Assembly (NCBI GenBank): GCA_027450065.1
Contig: DAIDKK010000004.1
Span: 1-38,062, forward strand
Reading direction: 5' to 3'
Source: Candidatus Saccharimonadota bacterium
GTDB taxonomy: Bacteria > Patescibacteriota > Saccharimonadia > Saccharimonadales > UBA4665
Length of the DNA: 38,062 bases
In this document: in pieces, positions 22,279 through 29,955 of the stretch
Numbering within the stretch: the stretch's first letter is position 1
Layout of the letters: each line of letters opens with the position of its first letter
Made by a program: the position numbers and the translations under genes
Notes under the pieces: generated by a model
What the model saw: only the letters and a program-made list of their open reading frames with translations
The model's database searches: none
Told to the model about the DNA's origin: nothing

Positions 22279-22860
22279 ATGAAAGCAAGACTTCAGTTCG
22301 TCAAAATTAAAGCTCTCGTGGCAGCAAGAACACATTGGTGGCTGCTGCGACAATGGCGGTACGCTTTGCTTGCACTCGGCGCAGCTTTCATGTTTTTTGA
22401 GCTCATTTACTGGCTCTTTAACACAAGTGTGCTCCGCATAGTTCTCGCGAGTGTAAATCTAAGCATGCTTGAAAAGCTTCATTTCGTGGTTAATCCATTG
22501 TGGTCGCTCGCCGACACCAATGGCGTATACACGGCAATACTGATGATTGCCATCTCACTCGTGCAGGGGCAAAGCGTCGCGGCGCTAGTCTACACGCTAC
22601 GGCACCAGCAAAAATTTGATGCCGTTGCTATTACTGGCGGGTCAGTAGCCGGATTTCTCGCCATTATAGGGCTTGGCTGTCCGGCCTGTGGGACGTCCTT
22701 AGTAACACCAATTGTCGCAATTTTTGTATCGGGATCAGCGATCGCTGTATCCGAATCTATCACGCATATTGCATTACCGCTTGCACTCCTAGTCGGCCTC
22801 TATGGCCTATATGCTATTGGGCTCAAAGCCGCATCTGCGAGAGCTACAAGCAATGGCTAG
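22279..22860 (+). CDS. Membrane protein with a GCPACG motif (193 aa)
   Basis: Five TM helices are likely. The fourth begins near GLGCPACGTSLVTP, so a Cys-x-x-Cys pair sits at the membrane face, as in thiol-redox or metal-handling membrane proteins. The N-terminus is basic (MKARLQFVKIKALVAARTH). It follows the DsbA-like gene after 17 nt and should share its operator-controlled promoter. It may therefore pass electrons to or from DsbA, or carry a thiophilic metal. I cannot assign it to DsbB, CcdA or MerT. Confidence 0.72.
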   Translation: MKARLQFVKIKALVAARTHWWLLRQWRYALLALGAAFMFFELIYWLFNTSVLRIVLASVNLSMLEKLHFVVNPLWSLADTNGVYTAILMIAISLVQGQSVAALVYTLRHQQKFDAVAITGGSVAGFLAIIGLGCPACGTSLVTPIVAIFVSGSAIAVSESITHIALPLALLVGLYGLYAIGLKAASARATSNG

Positions 22861-22878
22861 TGCGGCGAGCAGCTGCCA

Positions 22879-23028
22879 CTAGGCGGTGAACATGTGACGA
22901 AAGTGTCGCAACTGTTTAATTTGCCTTTTTTCAGCCTCAAATAACCATTTGTCCTCATAATCTTGTGTTTCTATGTCTGCCAGATCGGCTACCTTAGTTG
23001 GTTTCGTGATGATTTGTAATCGTTTCAT
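22879..23028 (-). CDS. Small charged protein (49 aa)
   Basis: A 49-codon frame on the minus strand has AAGGAT about 8 nt before the ATG. The product is hydrophilic (MKRLQIITKPTKVADLADIE, then EDKWLFEAEKRQIKQLRHFR). This composition looks coding and helical, with a basic end. There is no cysteine or TM segment. It stands alone between the CPxC membrane gene and the RRM gene, in a 533-bp stretch otherwise without genes. No family is recognised. It could be a small nucleic-acid-binding or toxin/antitoxin-type protein, which is a guess. Confidence 0.5.
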   Translation of the reverse strand: MKRLQIITKPTKVADLADIETQDYEDKWLFEAEKRQIKQLRHFRHMFTA

Positions 23029-23201
23029 GGTTTTATCCTTTCTACGACTTACACTTACTTAACGTATGAGCGTTTCGGCAAATAATTCAAACGCGTTACT
23101 ACTATCATAACCACAATAGCCCATACAATGCTGAGAGAAATCTTACGAAACTCATGCCAAATTGCTTATAGTCTCATCTGACAGAACAGTAAGCATGCGT
23201 A

Positions 23202-23230
23202 TTGTAGTAAATATCAAAACGTGTTACTAT
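23202..23230 (+). promoter_or_regulatory. Promoter of the RRM gene
   Basis: TTGTAG (23202-23207), a 17-bp spacer and TACTAT (23225-23230) with TGT extending the -10. The predicted start near 23237 leaves a leader of about 157 nt, the longest in the window. Confidence 0.6.
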
Positions 23231-23339
23231 GCGGGCACTAGGAAGCTGCGAAAAGAGTAGCGAAGCATAGTTAAGTATCTTTGCACTCGTTTCTAGAAAA
23301 GTTTAATAAGATTATGGTTAAAGTAGAGGCGCAGTTAAT

Positions 23340-23381
23340 CCCGTTTTTCGGTATTACCTCTCTAGGCAACCGAGAAAAGGG
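23340..23381 (+). promoter_or_regulatory. Leader hairpin covering the weak ribosome site of the RRM gene
   Basis: CCCGTTTTTCGGT (23340-23352) pairs with ACCGAGAAAAGGG (23369-23381) apart from a small internal bulge. The 3' arm ends in AAAAGGG, the only purine-rich ribosome site before the ATG at 23394. Folding could hide it, as in RNA thermometers or autoregulated leaders. Confidence 0.45.
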
Positions 23382-23393
23382 TGTTACCAGATA

Positions 23394-23693
23394 ATGGCAA
23401 CAAAGTTATTTGTCGGATCACTGCCATGGGCAGTAGACGACGCACAGCTCGAAGAGATGTTTTCATCTTTTGGGCAAGTCACATCAGCTAAGGTCATCGT
23501 TGACCGCGAGACAAACCGCAGCAAGGGCTTCGGCTTTGTTGAGTTTGATGACGACGAAGCTGCAAAAGCAGCTATCGCAAAGCTGAACAACACGGAAATG
23601 AACGGTCGCAACATTGTTGTGAACGAAGCACGTCCACAAGAACCACGTCCACCACGACGCGACTTCGGCGGCAACAACGACCGACGTTACTAA
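23394..23693 (+). CDS. RRM-domain RNA-binding protein
   Basis: The 99-residue protein has a single RNA recognition motif with RNP2 LFVGSL (residues 5-10) and RNP1 KGFGFVEF (residues 44-51). A short Arg/Pro/Gly tail follows (PRPPRRDFGGNND). It resembles cyanobacterial Rbp proteins and others in diverse bacteria, which bind single-stranded RNA and are often cold-induced. The long structured leader supports regulated expression. It could act together with the DEAD-box helicase at 2926 as an RNA chaperone, which is inference. A strong terminator follows, so the gene is monocistronic. Confidence 0.95.
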   Translation: MATKLFVGSLPWAVDDAQLEEMFSSFGQVTSAKVIVDRETNRSKGFGFVEFDDDEAAKAAIAKLNNTEMNGRNIVVNEARPQEPRPPRRDFGGNNDRRY

Positions 23694-23716
23694 CATATCG
23701 TCTCGTTGTTAAGCAG

Positions 23717-23747
23717 TAGCCTCGGATTTAACCCCGAGGCTATTTTT
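23717..23747 (+). terminator. Intrinsic terminator after the RRM gene
   Basis: A perfect 9-bp stem TAGCCTCGG/CCGAGGCTA with an 8-nt loop is followed directly by TTTTT. Confidence 0.88.
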
Positions 23748-23810
23748 GTTACACGTACCAAACCGTGACAAAACATGGTAAGATAGGTCGGAAGAAACGG
23801 AGATAGACCT

Positions 23811-24752
23811 ATGCACTTATGCGTTCAGATTCCATGCCTTAATGAGGAAGAAACCCTCTCAGCCGTCCTCGCAAAGATTCCGAAAAAAATTCCGGGCGTC
23901 GACACCATAACAATCGTCGTTATTGATGACGGTTCCAGTGATAACACCGTAGCAGTCGCAAAACAGCATGGCGTGACCCACTTTGTTCACCACCCCCAAC
24001 GGCGCGGCCTGGCCCGATCATTTCAAGATGGTATTCTATACTGCTTAGGGCAGGGAGCGGATGTCATCGTCAATACCGATGGCGACAATCAGTACCCGAG
24101 CGAGGACATTCCACGCCTGATTGAACCAATTCTGGCTGGGCGGGCGGATATGGTGATTGCTGATCGGCAAGTCCAGAAAATTACCCATTTTTCTCACGCC
24201 AAAAAACTCCTGCAAAAACTTGGCACCTGGACGCTCAACAAAGCAGCTCACACCAACTTACCAGACGGCCCGAGCGGTTTTCGAGCCTACAGCCGCGAAA
24301 CTGCATTGCGCCTCAATGTCGTAACCAACTTCAGCTACGCCATGGAGACCATCGTGCAAGCAGGGCACAATGGTACTGCGATTGAAAGCGTTAGGATAGA
24401 GGTCAACCCCAAGACACGCGAGTCGCGCTTATTCAATTCGAGCGCTGAGCATGTACTACGCTCCGGCGGAGCCATCTTCCGAGCCTTCGTGATGTATCGA
24501 CCATACGCACTTTTCCTCTCGATTAGTGCAACCTTATTCATCATAGGTACTATTCCATTCGGTCGTTTTCTCTGGGGCGTTTTTGATAATAAAACTGGCG
24601 GACACATACAATCGCTCATTTTTGGTCTGGTATTTATGGTCGCTGCGCTGTTTAGCTTTACGCTTGGAGTTATCGCTGATTTGACCCGTATCAACCGTAT
24701 TACTCAAGAGAAACAGCTCGAACTTACCAGGCGCCTCTATACTGAACGGTAG
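23811..24752 (+). CDS. GT2 glycosyltransferase with C-terminal TM pair (DPM/GtrB-like)
   Basis: The 313-residue enzyme begins with IPCLNEEETL, then VVIDDGSSDNT (nucleotide-sugar binding) and NTDGDNQYP, with Asp residues for metal binding. GPSGFRAYSRE follows, and two TM helices sit near the end (about residues 225-250 and 265-290). This is the layout of polyprenyl-phosphate mannosyl/glucosyl transferases, which load sugars onto the lipid carrier at the inner face. The carrier sugar could feed the GT-C-like protein encoded convergently. ACGGAG lies about 8 nt before the ATG, and a TGG-TAAGAT box precedes it. Confidence 0.9.
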   Translation: MHLCVQIPCLNEEETLSAVLAKIPKKIPGVDTITIVVIDDGSSDNTVAVAKQHGVTHFVHHPQRRGLARSFQDGILYCLGQGADVIVNTDGDNQYPSEDIPRLIEPILAGRADMVIADRQVQKITHFSHAKKLLQKLGTWTLNKAAHTNLPDGPSGFRAYSRETALRLNVVTNFSYAMETIVQAGHNGTAIESVRIEVNPKTRESRLFNSSAEHVLRSGGAIFRAFVMYRPYALFLSISATLFIIGTIPFGRFLWGVFDNKTGGHIQSLIFGLVFMVAALFSFTLGVIADLTRINRITQEKQLELTRRLYTER

Positions 24753-26261
24753 CTAGCGGATAATAAGCGGCCACAGCGCTGAACGAACAATTTTGCTTGT
24801 CGGGATAGCTGAGGGCCAGTACCAGTTATCCGCAGAGCGTAGAATGAACGGCGCTATACCACCACCGTACGCTGTCAGAATGATAAATGCCGTTAGGAGC
24901 GAGATGCCGTACATGCGCCACCGCTGCCAGGAGCGAATTGAGTGCAGTGCGACATACACTAAGTAACCTAGCATCGGAAGTAAAGCCAACACATACCGTC
25001 CATGAATAGCAACTGGCGCACCTGTCGAAAGAAATGTCTGAAAATTAGTCACAAACAGAAACACAATATAGGTGCACACTGAGCTAATCAGCAAACGCTC
25101 ATGTATACCCCTTTGCCATAATTGTTTAGCACGCACCACGACCAGTAGAAGGCTTGCAATCGCAATAGCAAATCCCGACCAGTATGAAACGGGCAAGGGC
25201 ACACCGGTGGGATAGTCGAGGTCGAGAGGGCCTACTGCAAAATAAGACTCGCGCATCATTTGAAAGAACCAGCCAAATGGATAGCTAACCTTCTCGGCCG
25301 TCTTAAGTTGCTTATCAAGAGCCATATCACGGTTAGTCTCGTCTCGAGCGTATGGACCATAGGCCAAGCAATCTTGTTTACCCAACACTGCGGCACAAGC
25401 CGGCACAGGGTTATGATACTTGATAATATTCGTGCCATAGCGAACACTAAAAAATACCCCACTAATTAAAAGGAGCGCAACTGCTCCGACGGTAAGCGGC
25501 GTCCGGATGGCGACTCGCCATTCTGCTACAGTTTGACTAATACTAAAGGTGTGGACCCGAATCCCATGGACAATCAACACTATTAGAAATACAGCTCCCG
25601 CCAAAGCCATCGGCAAAAAAGCATACTTTACCTGTGAGGTGATTAGCAGTAGGGTAATCGCCCAAGCCGCTTCTCGTAGTGGCAGCATGTGGCGATGCTG
25701 AACCGTATCAATCAGCTCGACCATCGCAAGCATAGTCACTGCTGTCATCGTAAACCATAACGTGTCATACGTCAGTTGGCCAGCAAGGAAAGGTGTCATC
25801 GGGAGAAGGCTCACAACCAATAGTAGCGCCTGGCTAACCGCCCGTGACATGCCAAGCCTTAGCAGCAAACGCCTGAAGACATACAGCCCGGCGGCAACAA
25901 TCACCACATCAATAAGACGAAGCACTAGCAGCTGCGTTGTCGCGCTTGTCGTGATATGCGTAAGCAGACGATAGGGAAAACTCATAAGATAGTGGTACAG
26001 ATACGACCCATCGGCCGGCACCGCGCCGATGGCCGCCGGGCCAGCTGGCTGGTGTACGGACCACGGCAACCAAACCTTAGCGTAGGCTTGAATGCTACCG
26101 AGATGATAGTACTCATCAAACGCCATCGAAAAGCGGCCAGCCAACGCAACATAACTCGATTGCAGTACAAATAATCCAATCGTACACCACCAGAACCAAC
26201 GAGAGGAAAACCAACGCATAACAGTAGTAGTTGCCAGACCAAGGCGGTAAGGTTTTTTCAT
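24753..26261 (-). CDS. Polytopic membrane protein, GT-C glycosyltransferase-like
   Basis: The 502-residue protein has about 10-12 TM helices. After the first helix comes FDEYYHLGSIQAY, an acidic D-E-x-x-H loop of the kind that holds the catalytic acidic residue in GT-C enzymes using lipid-linked sugars. A long extracytoplasmic loop with CAAVLGKQDCLAYG (two Cys) lies near residues 285-300. It is convergent with the DPM/GtrB-like gene with no spacer, which suggests donor synthesis and transfer of the same lipid-linked sugar. A TATACT box (26278-26273) lies 11 nt before the ATG. The family could also be DUF2142-like; substrate unknown. Confidence 0.78.
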   Translation of the reverse strand: MKKPYRLGLATTTVMRWFSSRWFWWCTIGLFVLQSSYVALAGRFSMAFDEYYHLGSIQAYAKVWLPWSVHQPAGPAAIGAVPADGSYLYHYLMSFPYRLLTHITTSATTQLLVLRLIDVVIVAAGLYVFRRLLLRLGMSRAVSQALLLVVSLLPMTPFLAGQLTYDTLWFTMTAVTMLAMVELIDTVQHRHMLPLREAAWAITLLLITSQVKYAFLPMALAGAVFLIVLIVHGIRVHTFSISQTVAEWRVAIRTPLTVGAVALLLISGVFFSVRYGTNIIKYHNPVPACAAVLGKQDCLAYGPYARDETNRDMALDKQLKTAEKVSYPFGWFFQMMRESYFAVGPLDLDYPTGVPLPVSYWSGFAIAIASLLLVVVRAKQLWQRGIHERLLISSVCTYIVFLFVTNFQTFLSTGAPVAIHGRYVLALLPMLGYLVYVALHSIRSWQRWRMYGISLLTAFIILTAYGGGIAPFILRSADNWYWPSAIPTSKIVRSALWPLIIR

Positions 26262-26289
26262 ATACGGACTACAGTATAACTCACATTTC

Positions 26290-26298
26290 TGATATGTT
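26290..26298 (+). promoter_or_regulatory. Extended -10 (TGA-TATGTT), leaderless
   Basis: The box ends 5 nt before the ATG at 26304 and 11 nt before a second in-frame ATG at 26310. It lies about 15 bp from the divergent TATACT box of the GT-C gene. Confidence 0.45.
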
Positions 26299-26303
26299 AC
26301 CCT

Positions 26304-27209
26304 ATGGGTATGACAAAAAAGTCCATTCGGCTACTCGCTTCAAGCGGCATCCTCGGCGTAACTATCGCTGCTTTTGTCTACTACCTGCACGCCCATCCGA
26401 ACTACATGACGCAGTTACTCCACACCCAACCAAAGTGGCTGGTACTAATTGTGAGCTCGAGCCTTTTAGCAGTCTATGCGCTGAATATGCTGTATGACGT
26501 CTTGGTCCGTATGACCGGAAAACAGCTTAAACCGACCGAGAATATACTCTTGACTATATACTCCTCAATTGCAAATTTCTTTGGGCCACTTCAGAGTGGA
26601 CCAGGAGTACGAGCAGCCTATCTCAAGAGCAGGCACAAAGTTAGCTTGCGAGCCTACTTCTTAGTTACGCTACTGTACTATGCGACTTTTGCCATTATCA
26701 ATGCGTTTTGCCTGCTAGTTGGCACGCGACCATGGTGGCAGGCGGTGGCAGCTAGTCTCGTGGCGGCCGCGGTCAGCTATGGTGTTATTCGATTTGCTGC
26801 CTCACGTCGCACAAAGGAAACAAAATTATTACATATCACACCTCGTCTCGTCACGGCCCTGATACTACTTACCGCTATACAAGTTTTCTTTATTGGCCTC
26901 CGCTACTACTTCGCCCTGCAAGCGGCGCATGCGAACGTTTCTATCGGTCAGGCCATTTCTTACACAGGTGCAGCCAACTTCGCAGTATTTGTGTCCATTA
27001 CCCCAGACGGCGTCGGTATCAGAGAGGCATTTTTACTGTTTGCCCAAAACATTCACCACGTTTCAACGCACAGCATTGTTGCTGCTAATATCATCGACCG
27101 CGCAGCCTTCGTCCTTTTCCTGGGTATCTTATTCCTCGTCGCCCTCGGCTTACATGCCAAGGATAGGCTGCGAATTACCAACAAATCAGCAGCGGATGAA
27201 ACCGACTAG
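26304..27209 (+). CDS. Lysylphosphatidylglycerol synthase TM-region / flippase-like protein
   Basis: The 301-residue protein has about eight TM helices and belongs to the UPF0104 (AglD/MprF N-terminal) family. Key segments are FFGPLQSGPGVRAAYLKSR, with the conserved positively charged cytoplasmic loop, and SITPDGVGIREAFLLF near the end, the family's PxGxGxRE motif. Members are found next to glycosyltransferases and are thought to flip lipid-linked substrates. No aminoacyl-transfer domain is attached. It is divergent from the GT-C-like gene and sits beside the GT2 gene, so it probably serves the same envelope glycan pathway. Confidence 0.85.
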   Translation: MGMTKKSIRLLASSGILGVTIAAFVYYLHAHPNYMTQLLHTQPKWLVLIVSSSLLAVYALNMLYDVLVRMTGKQLKPTENILLTIYSSIANFFGPLQSGPGVRAAYLKSRHKVSLRAYFLVTLLYYATFAIINAFCLLVGTRPWWQAVAASLVAAAVSYGVIRFAASRRTKETKLLHITPRLVTALILLTAIQVFFIGLRYYFALQAAHANVSIGQAISYTGAANFAVFVSITPDGVGIREAFLLFAQNIHHVSTHSIVAANIIDRAAFVLFLGILFLVALGLHAKDRLRITNKSAADETD

Positions 27210-27259
27210 TCAATTCAACAGGACATTGCAAGTTGGGTCGTGTAAAATAGAAGTACCGT

Positions 27260-28432
27260 ATGCATATATCAATCGTTGATATTATTATTGTCGTCCTACT
27301 CGTCGGCTCAATGTTGAGAGGTTACCAGATTGGATTCATGCGACAGCTTAGCTCAACTATAGCGTTTGTTATTGGCTTATACCCTGGTTCATTGCTCTCA
27401 GGCTGGGTCATGACACAAGTATCAGGTCCCTCAAAACCTGTTGCCGGCCTCGCAGTACTACTTACCGTATCATTTGTCTGTATGACTATCGGTGAGGTTC
27501 TTGCGACGAAGCTAAAATTCTCAATTCGTAGTAGCGTGCTGCAGCGAATTGATAATAGCCTTGGCTCTGTTATATCAGTTGTAACGCTGCTATTCGGCAT
27601 CTGGCTCGCCAGTGCACTCTTCCAGCTTGCGCCCGCCAGTAGCATGCAAACCGCCTTAAAAAACTCAGAAATTCTGAGCATTCTCAATCGTAACCTTCCC
27701 CCGGCTACCAGCATTCTCAGCAGCCTCAACAAGCTCATTGACCCAAACCAATCGCCACAAGTTTTTGCGGGCCGAGAACCATCGCCCTCTGCTAATTACA
27801 CCTTGCCTCGTTCCGAGGCTTATGCGGCTATGCTAGCCAGCGTAAAACCATCGATTGTTAAGATAGAAGGACTTGGGTGTGGCGGACTCATCGATGGATC
27901 GGGTTTTGTGTATAGTCCTCAGCGCATCGTGACAGATGCACACGTCGTAGCCGGTGTGAAGAGTCCGAAGGTAACCGACGCAAATGGTACTCATAGCACA
28001 ACTGTCGTCTGGTTTGACCCAAATAATGATATCGCCGTACTTGAAACACAGCACCTCGCTGGTGGTCCACTGCCAATCGACGAAACAATAGCAGCACCTG
28101 GAACGCAAGCATTTGCGCTCGGGTACCCGGGGGGCGGTGGCTATAGCGTTCAGCCAGGTGTCATACTCGATCAATTCACGGCCATCGGCCAAGATATCTA
28201 TGGGCAGCAGCGCACCACTCGATCAATTTATAGCGTACAATCTAGTATCGTACCCGGTAACTCGGGCGGCCCGCTCATCGATACAACGGGCAAAGTACGT
28301 GGCGTTGTATTCGCGACCAGCACCACGTACAATAATGTCGGCTACGCGTTGACTGTAAAACAAATTGCAGCCGAGCTCAGGCAGGCCACCACCGCAACAA
28401 CTGCCCAATCAACTGGACAGTGTAGTGAGTAG
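27260..28432 (+). CDS. MarP-like membrane serine protease (CvpA domain plus trypsin-like domain)
   Basis: The first 150 or so residues are a CvpA-type domain with four TM helices (VDIIIVVLLVGSMLRGYQ and following). A linker leads to a chymotrypsin-fold protease domain on the outer side. The triad is visible: His228 (TDAHVV), Asp257 (NNDIAVLE) and Ser335 (GNSGGP). The same architecture is known from mycobacterial MarP, which protects against acid and oxidative stress. No C-terminal PDZ domain is present. The first codons follow a TAAAAT box (27243-27248) by 11 nt. It begins a same-strand run with the VKOR gene. A role in envelope stress is inference. Confidence 0.92.
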   Translation: MHISIVDIIIVVLLVGSMLRGYQIGFMRQLSSTIAFVIGLYPGSLLSGWVMTQVSGPSKPVAGLAVLLTVSFVCMTIGEVLATKLKFSIRSSVLQRIDNSLGSVISVVTLLFGIWLASALFQLAPASSMQTALKNSEILSILNRNLPPATSILSSLNKLIDPNQSPQVFAGREPSPSANYTLPRSEAYAAMLASVKPSIVKIEGLGCGGLIDGSGFVYSPQRIVTDAHVVAGVKSPKVTDANGTHSTTVVWFDPNNDIAVLETQHLAGGPLPIDETIAAPGTQAFALGYPGGGGYSVQPGVILDQFTAIGQDIYGQQRTTRSIYSVQSSIVPGNSGGPLIDTTGKVRGVVFATSTTYNNVGYALTVKQIAAELRQATTATTAQSTGQCSE

Positions 28433-28460
28433 CAACAAGCAAACGAGAACAAACTAACCT

Positions 28461-29120
28461 ATGGCAAGAATAACCAACCAACATCCAAGAAAACCAGCAA
28501 CCCTGGCTCCACAAGCACACCCAAAATACTTGCAGTGGCTTGAGCGTTTCGTTCCGTATATTCTAATCGCTGCAGGAACGCTTGGCAGTTTCTCTTCCTT
28601 TATGCTCGCAGTTGAGGAAATCCAGCATCTGAAGCATCCTGCCGCTAAGCTAGGCTGTGACCTTAACCCGATTATTGGCTGTGGGGCGAACATGAACACC
28701 TGGCAAGGCCATGTCTTCTTTGGGGTTCCAAATGAATTTCTCGGCCTGGTTGTTTTTGTGGTCATGATAACGATTGGTGCAGGTATCCTGGCAGGTGCAA
28801 AATTCCGGCGCTGGTTCTGGGTTGCACTGCAGGCCGGTCTATTTTTTGGACTCATTTTTGTTCATTGGTTTATATATGAGAGCATCTTTGTACTGGGGCA
28901 TCTCTGCCCGTACTGCATGGTGACCTGGGTCGCCACCATTACTGGTTTTTGGTACCTTACCTTATACAGTATCCGCGCAGAGCATATCCGTCTGCATGGC
29001 AAGTTGGCCCGTGTGAATGCCTTTATCCAGCGCCATCACGCTGATATTCTTGTCATCTGGCTACTTATCATTGCTGCTATCATCTTGAAGCATTTTTGGT
29101 ATTACTTCGGAACTCTGTAG
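28461..29120 (+). CDS. Vitamin K epoxide reductase (VKOR) family protein
   Basis: The 219-residue protein has five TM helices, the VKOR four-helix bundle plus one. The redox pair is Cys149-Pro-Tyr-Cys152 and the loop cysteines are Cys66 (LGCDLNP) and Cys74 (IGCGANM). It oxidises DsbA-like proteins and passes the electrons to quinone, replacing DsbB. The natural partner here is the DsbA-like protein at 21572, and the quinol made could feed the bd oxidase at 19601. It lacks the fused thioredoxin domain of some bacterial VKORs. It starts 28 nt after the protease gene, without a clear ribosome site. Confidence 0.93.
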   Translation: MARITNQHPRKPATLAPQAHPKYLQWLERFVPYILIAAGTLGSFSSFMLAVEEIQHLKHPAAKLGCDLNPIIGCGANMNTWQGHVFFGVPNEFLGLVVFVVMITIGAGILAGAKFRRWFWVALQAGLFFGLIFVHWFIYESIFVLGHLCPYCMVTWVATITGFWYLTLYSIRAEHIRLHGKLARVNAFIQRHHADILVIWLLIIAAIILKHFWYYFGTL

Positions 29121-29141
29121 CAAGCAAGTTGCCCAACATAT

Positions 29142-29174
29142 AGACACCCCAGGCCTTAAGCCCGGGGTGTCTAG
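29142..29174. terminator. Strong hairpin between VKOR and rhodanese genes
   Basis: TAGACACCCC (29142-29151) pairs perfectly with GGGGTGTCTA (29165-29174), and GGC/GCC extends it inward. It lacks a T-run but lies between convergent genes and probably ends both. Confidence 0.6.
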
Positions 29175-29198
29175 TACTTACATAACATAAAGCTTTAA

Positions 29199-29456
29199 TT
29201 AGAGATAGTGATGCTCGACATGGCCCTGGTTAATACCGTTCGTAATATTCGTGTAGCCGAGACGTTGAAGGTAGGGGATACTGGCAGCAGAACGTGCCCC
29301 CGATCGACAGTACACGACGAGCTCAGCATCTTTTGGGATGTCCTCTAGCTCCACCGCACCAGCCATCAAACGAGACGGAGGTAGATTAATTGCACCTTTT
29401 ACGTGCCCCATTTTGTATTCAAACGGTTCGCGAACATCAATAATTACTTTACCCAT
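29199..29456 (-). CDS. Rhodanese-like sulfurtransferase, cytosolic
   Basis: A single compact rhodanese domain of 85 residues, with IDVREPFEY at the start and the active-site loop YCRSGARS, where Cys50 would carry the persulfide. Such proteins move sulfane sulfur between thiols. The start at 29456 is chosen over an ATG 6 nt upstream because AAGGAG then has 6-nt spacing. A TATAGT box (29501-29496) and a Fur-type operator lie upstream, shared with the divergent PerR-like regulator, so it should respond to the same signal. Confidence 0.92.
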   Translation of the reverse strand: MGKVIIDVREPFEYKMGHVKGAINLPPSRLMAGAVELEDIPKDAELVVYCRSGARSAASIPYLQRLGYTNITNGINQGHVEHHYL

Positions 29457-29495
29457 TTGCATCTCCTTGTAGCCCCATTTGTTAGTAGTTTCCGT

Positions 29496-29501
29496 ACTAT
29501 A
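29496..29501 (-). promoter_or_regulatory. -10 box TATAGT of the rhodanese gene
   Basis: TATAGT on the minus strand sits directly beside the inverted repeat 29504-29522, which would cover the -13 to -35 area of this promoter. Confidence 0.5.
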
Positions 29502-29503
29502 TT

Positions 29504-29522
29504 AATGTAAATTGTTTACATT
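29504..29522. promoter_or_regulatory. Fur-family operator at the divergent regulator/rhodanese promoter
   Basis: AATGTAAA-TTG-TTTACATT is a perfect inverted repeat. Its core TGTAAAT-T-GTTTACA matches the 7-1-7 box at 21535-21549 in all but two positions. It overlaps the -35 box of the regulator gene and adjoins the -10 of the rhodanese gene, so it should control both. Confidence 0.72.
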
Positions 29523-29543
29523 AGCAAGCACGAAGTGTATACT
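29515..29543 (+). promoter_or_regulatory. Promoter of the PerR-like gene, leaderless
   Basis: TTTACA (29515-29520), a 17-bp spacer and TATACT (29538-29543), ending 7 nt before the ATG at 29551. The -35 lies inside the operator's right arm, which predicts autorepression. Confidence 0.65.
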
Positions 29544-29550
29544 TCCTTGC

Positions 29551-29955
29551 ATGAACCTTACTGAGACGAAATCTCGACAAACAAAATATTGTACGCAGAT
29601 TGAACAAATCGTAAAAAGGCTTGGGCATGCCTCTAACGCTCAAATCCTGGCTGAACTGCACTCCGCGTATCCCGATGTGAGTGCCACGACAGTACACCGC
29701 GCCACGGCCCGACTGGCTAGCCGGGGAGAACTTGGTATTGCACCAGTGGATTCTGGTGGTGCAATGCGTTATGATGCTAACGTTATTCCACATGACCATT
29801 TTTTGTGCGAACACTGTGGCTTACTGCGCGATGTCGATATTGCGAGCCACATTGGACCACTCCTCGAAAAGGCCATAGAAGGCTGTCGTGTATCCGGGCG
29901 TATAACGATTAGTGGAACATGTAAAACGTGTGCAAAAGGAGGGAACTTCGCATGA
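29551..29955 (+). CDS. Fur-family transcriptional repressor, PerR-like
   Basis: The 134-residue protein has the Fur winged helix (NAQILAELH, then SATTVHRATARLASRGEL) and the dimerisation domain. Four structural zinc cysteines are present: Cys86, Cys89, Cys124 and Cys127. The PerR-type regulatory ligands can be matched: His26, Asp75, His81, His83 and Asp94. The last aligns with PerR Asp104, where Fur and Zur usually have Glu, so a peroxide or Fe/Mn sensor is more likely than a zinc or iron-uptake regulator. The start at 29551 follows a -10 box by 7 nt. The stop overlaps the next rhodanese gene by 4 nt. Likely targets are the two 7-1-7 boxes in this window. Confidence 0.88.
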   Translation: MNLTETKSRQTKYCTQIEQIVKRLGHASNAQILAELHSAYPDVSATTVHRATARLASRGELGIAPVDSGGAMRYDANVIPHDHFLCEHCGLLRDVDIASHIGPLLEKAIEGCRVSGRITISGTCKTCAKGGNFA

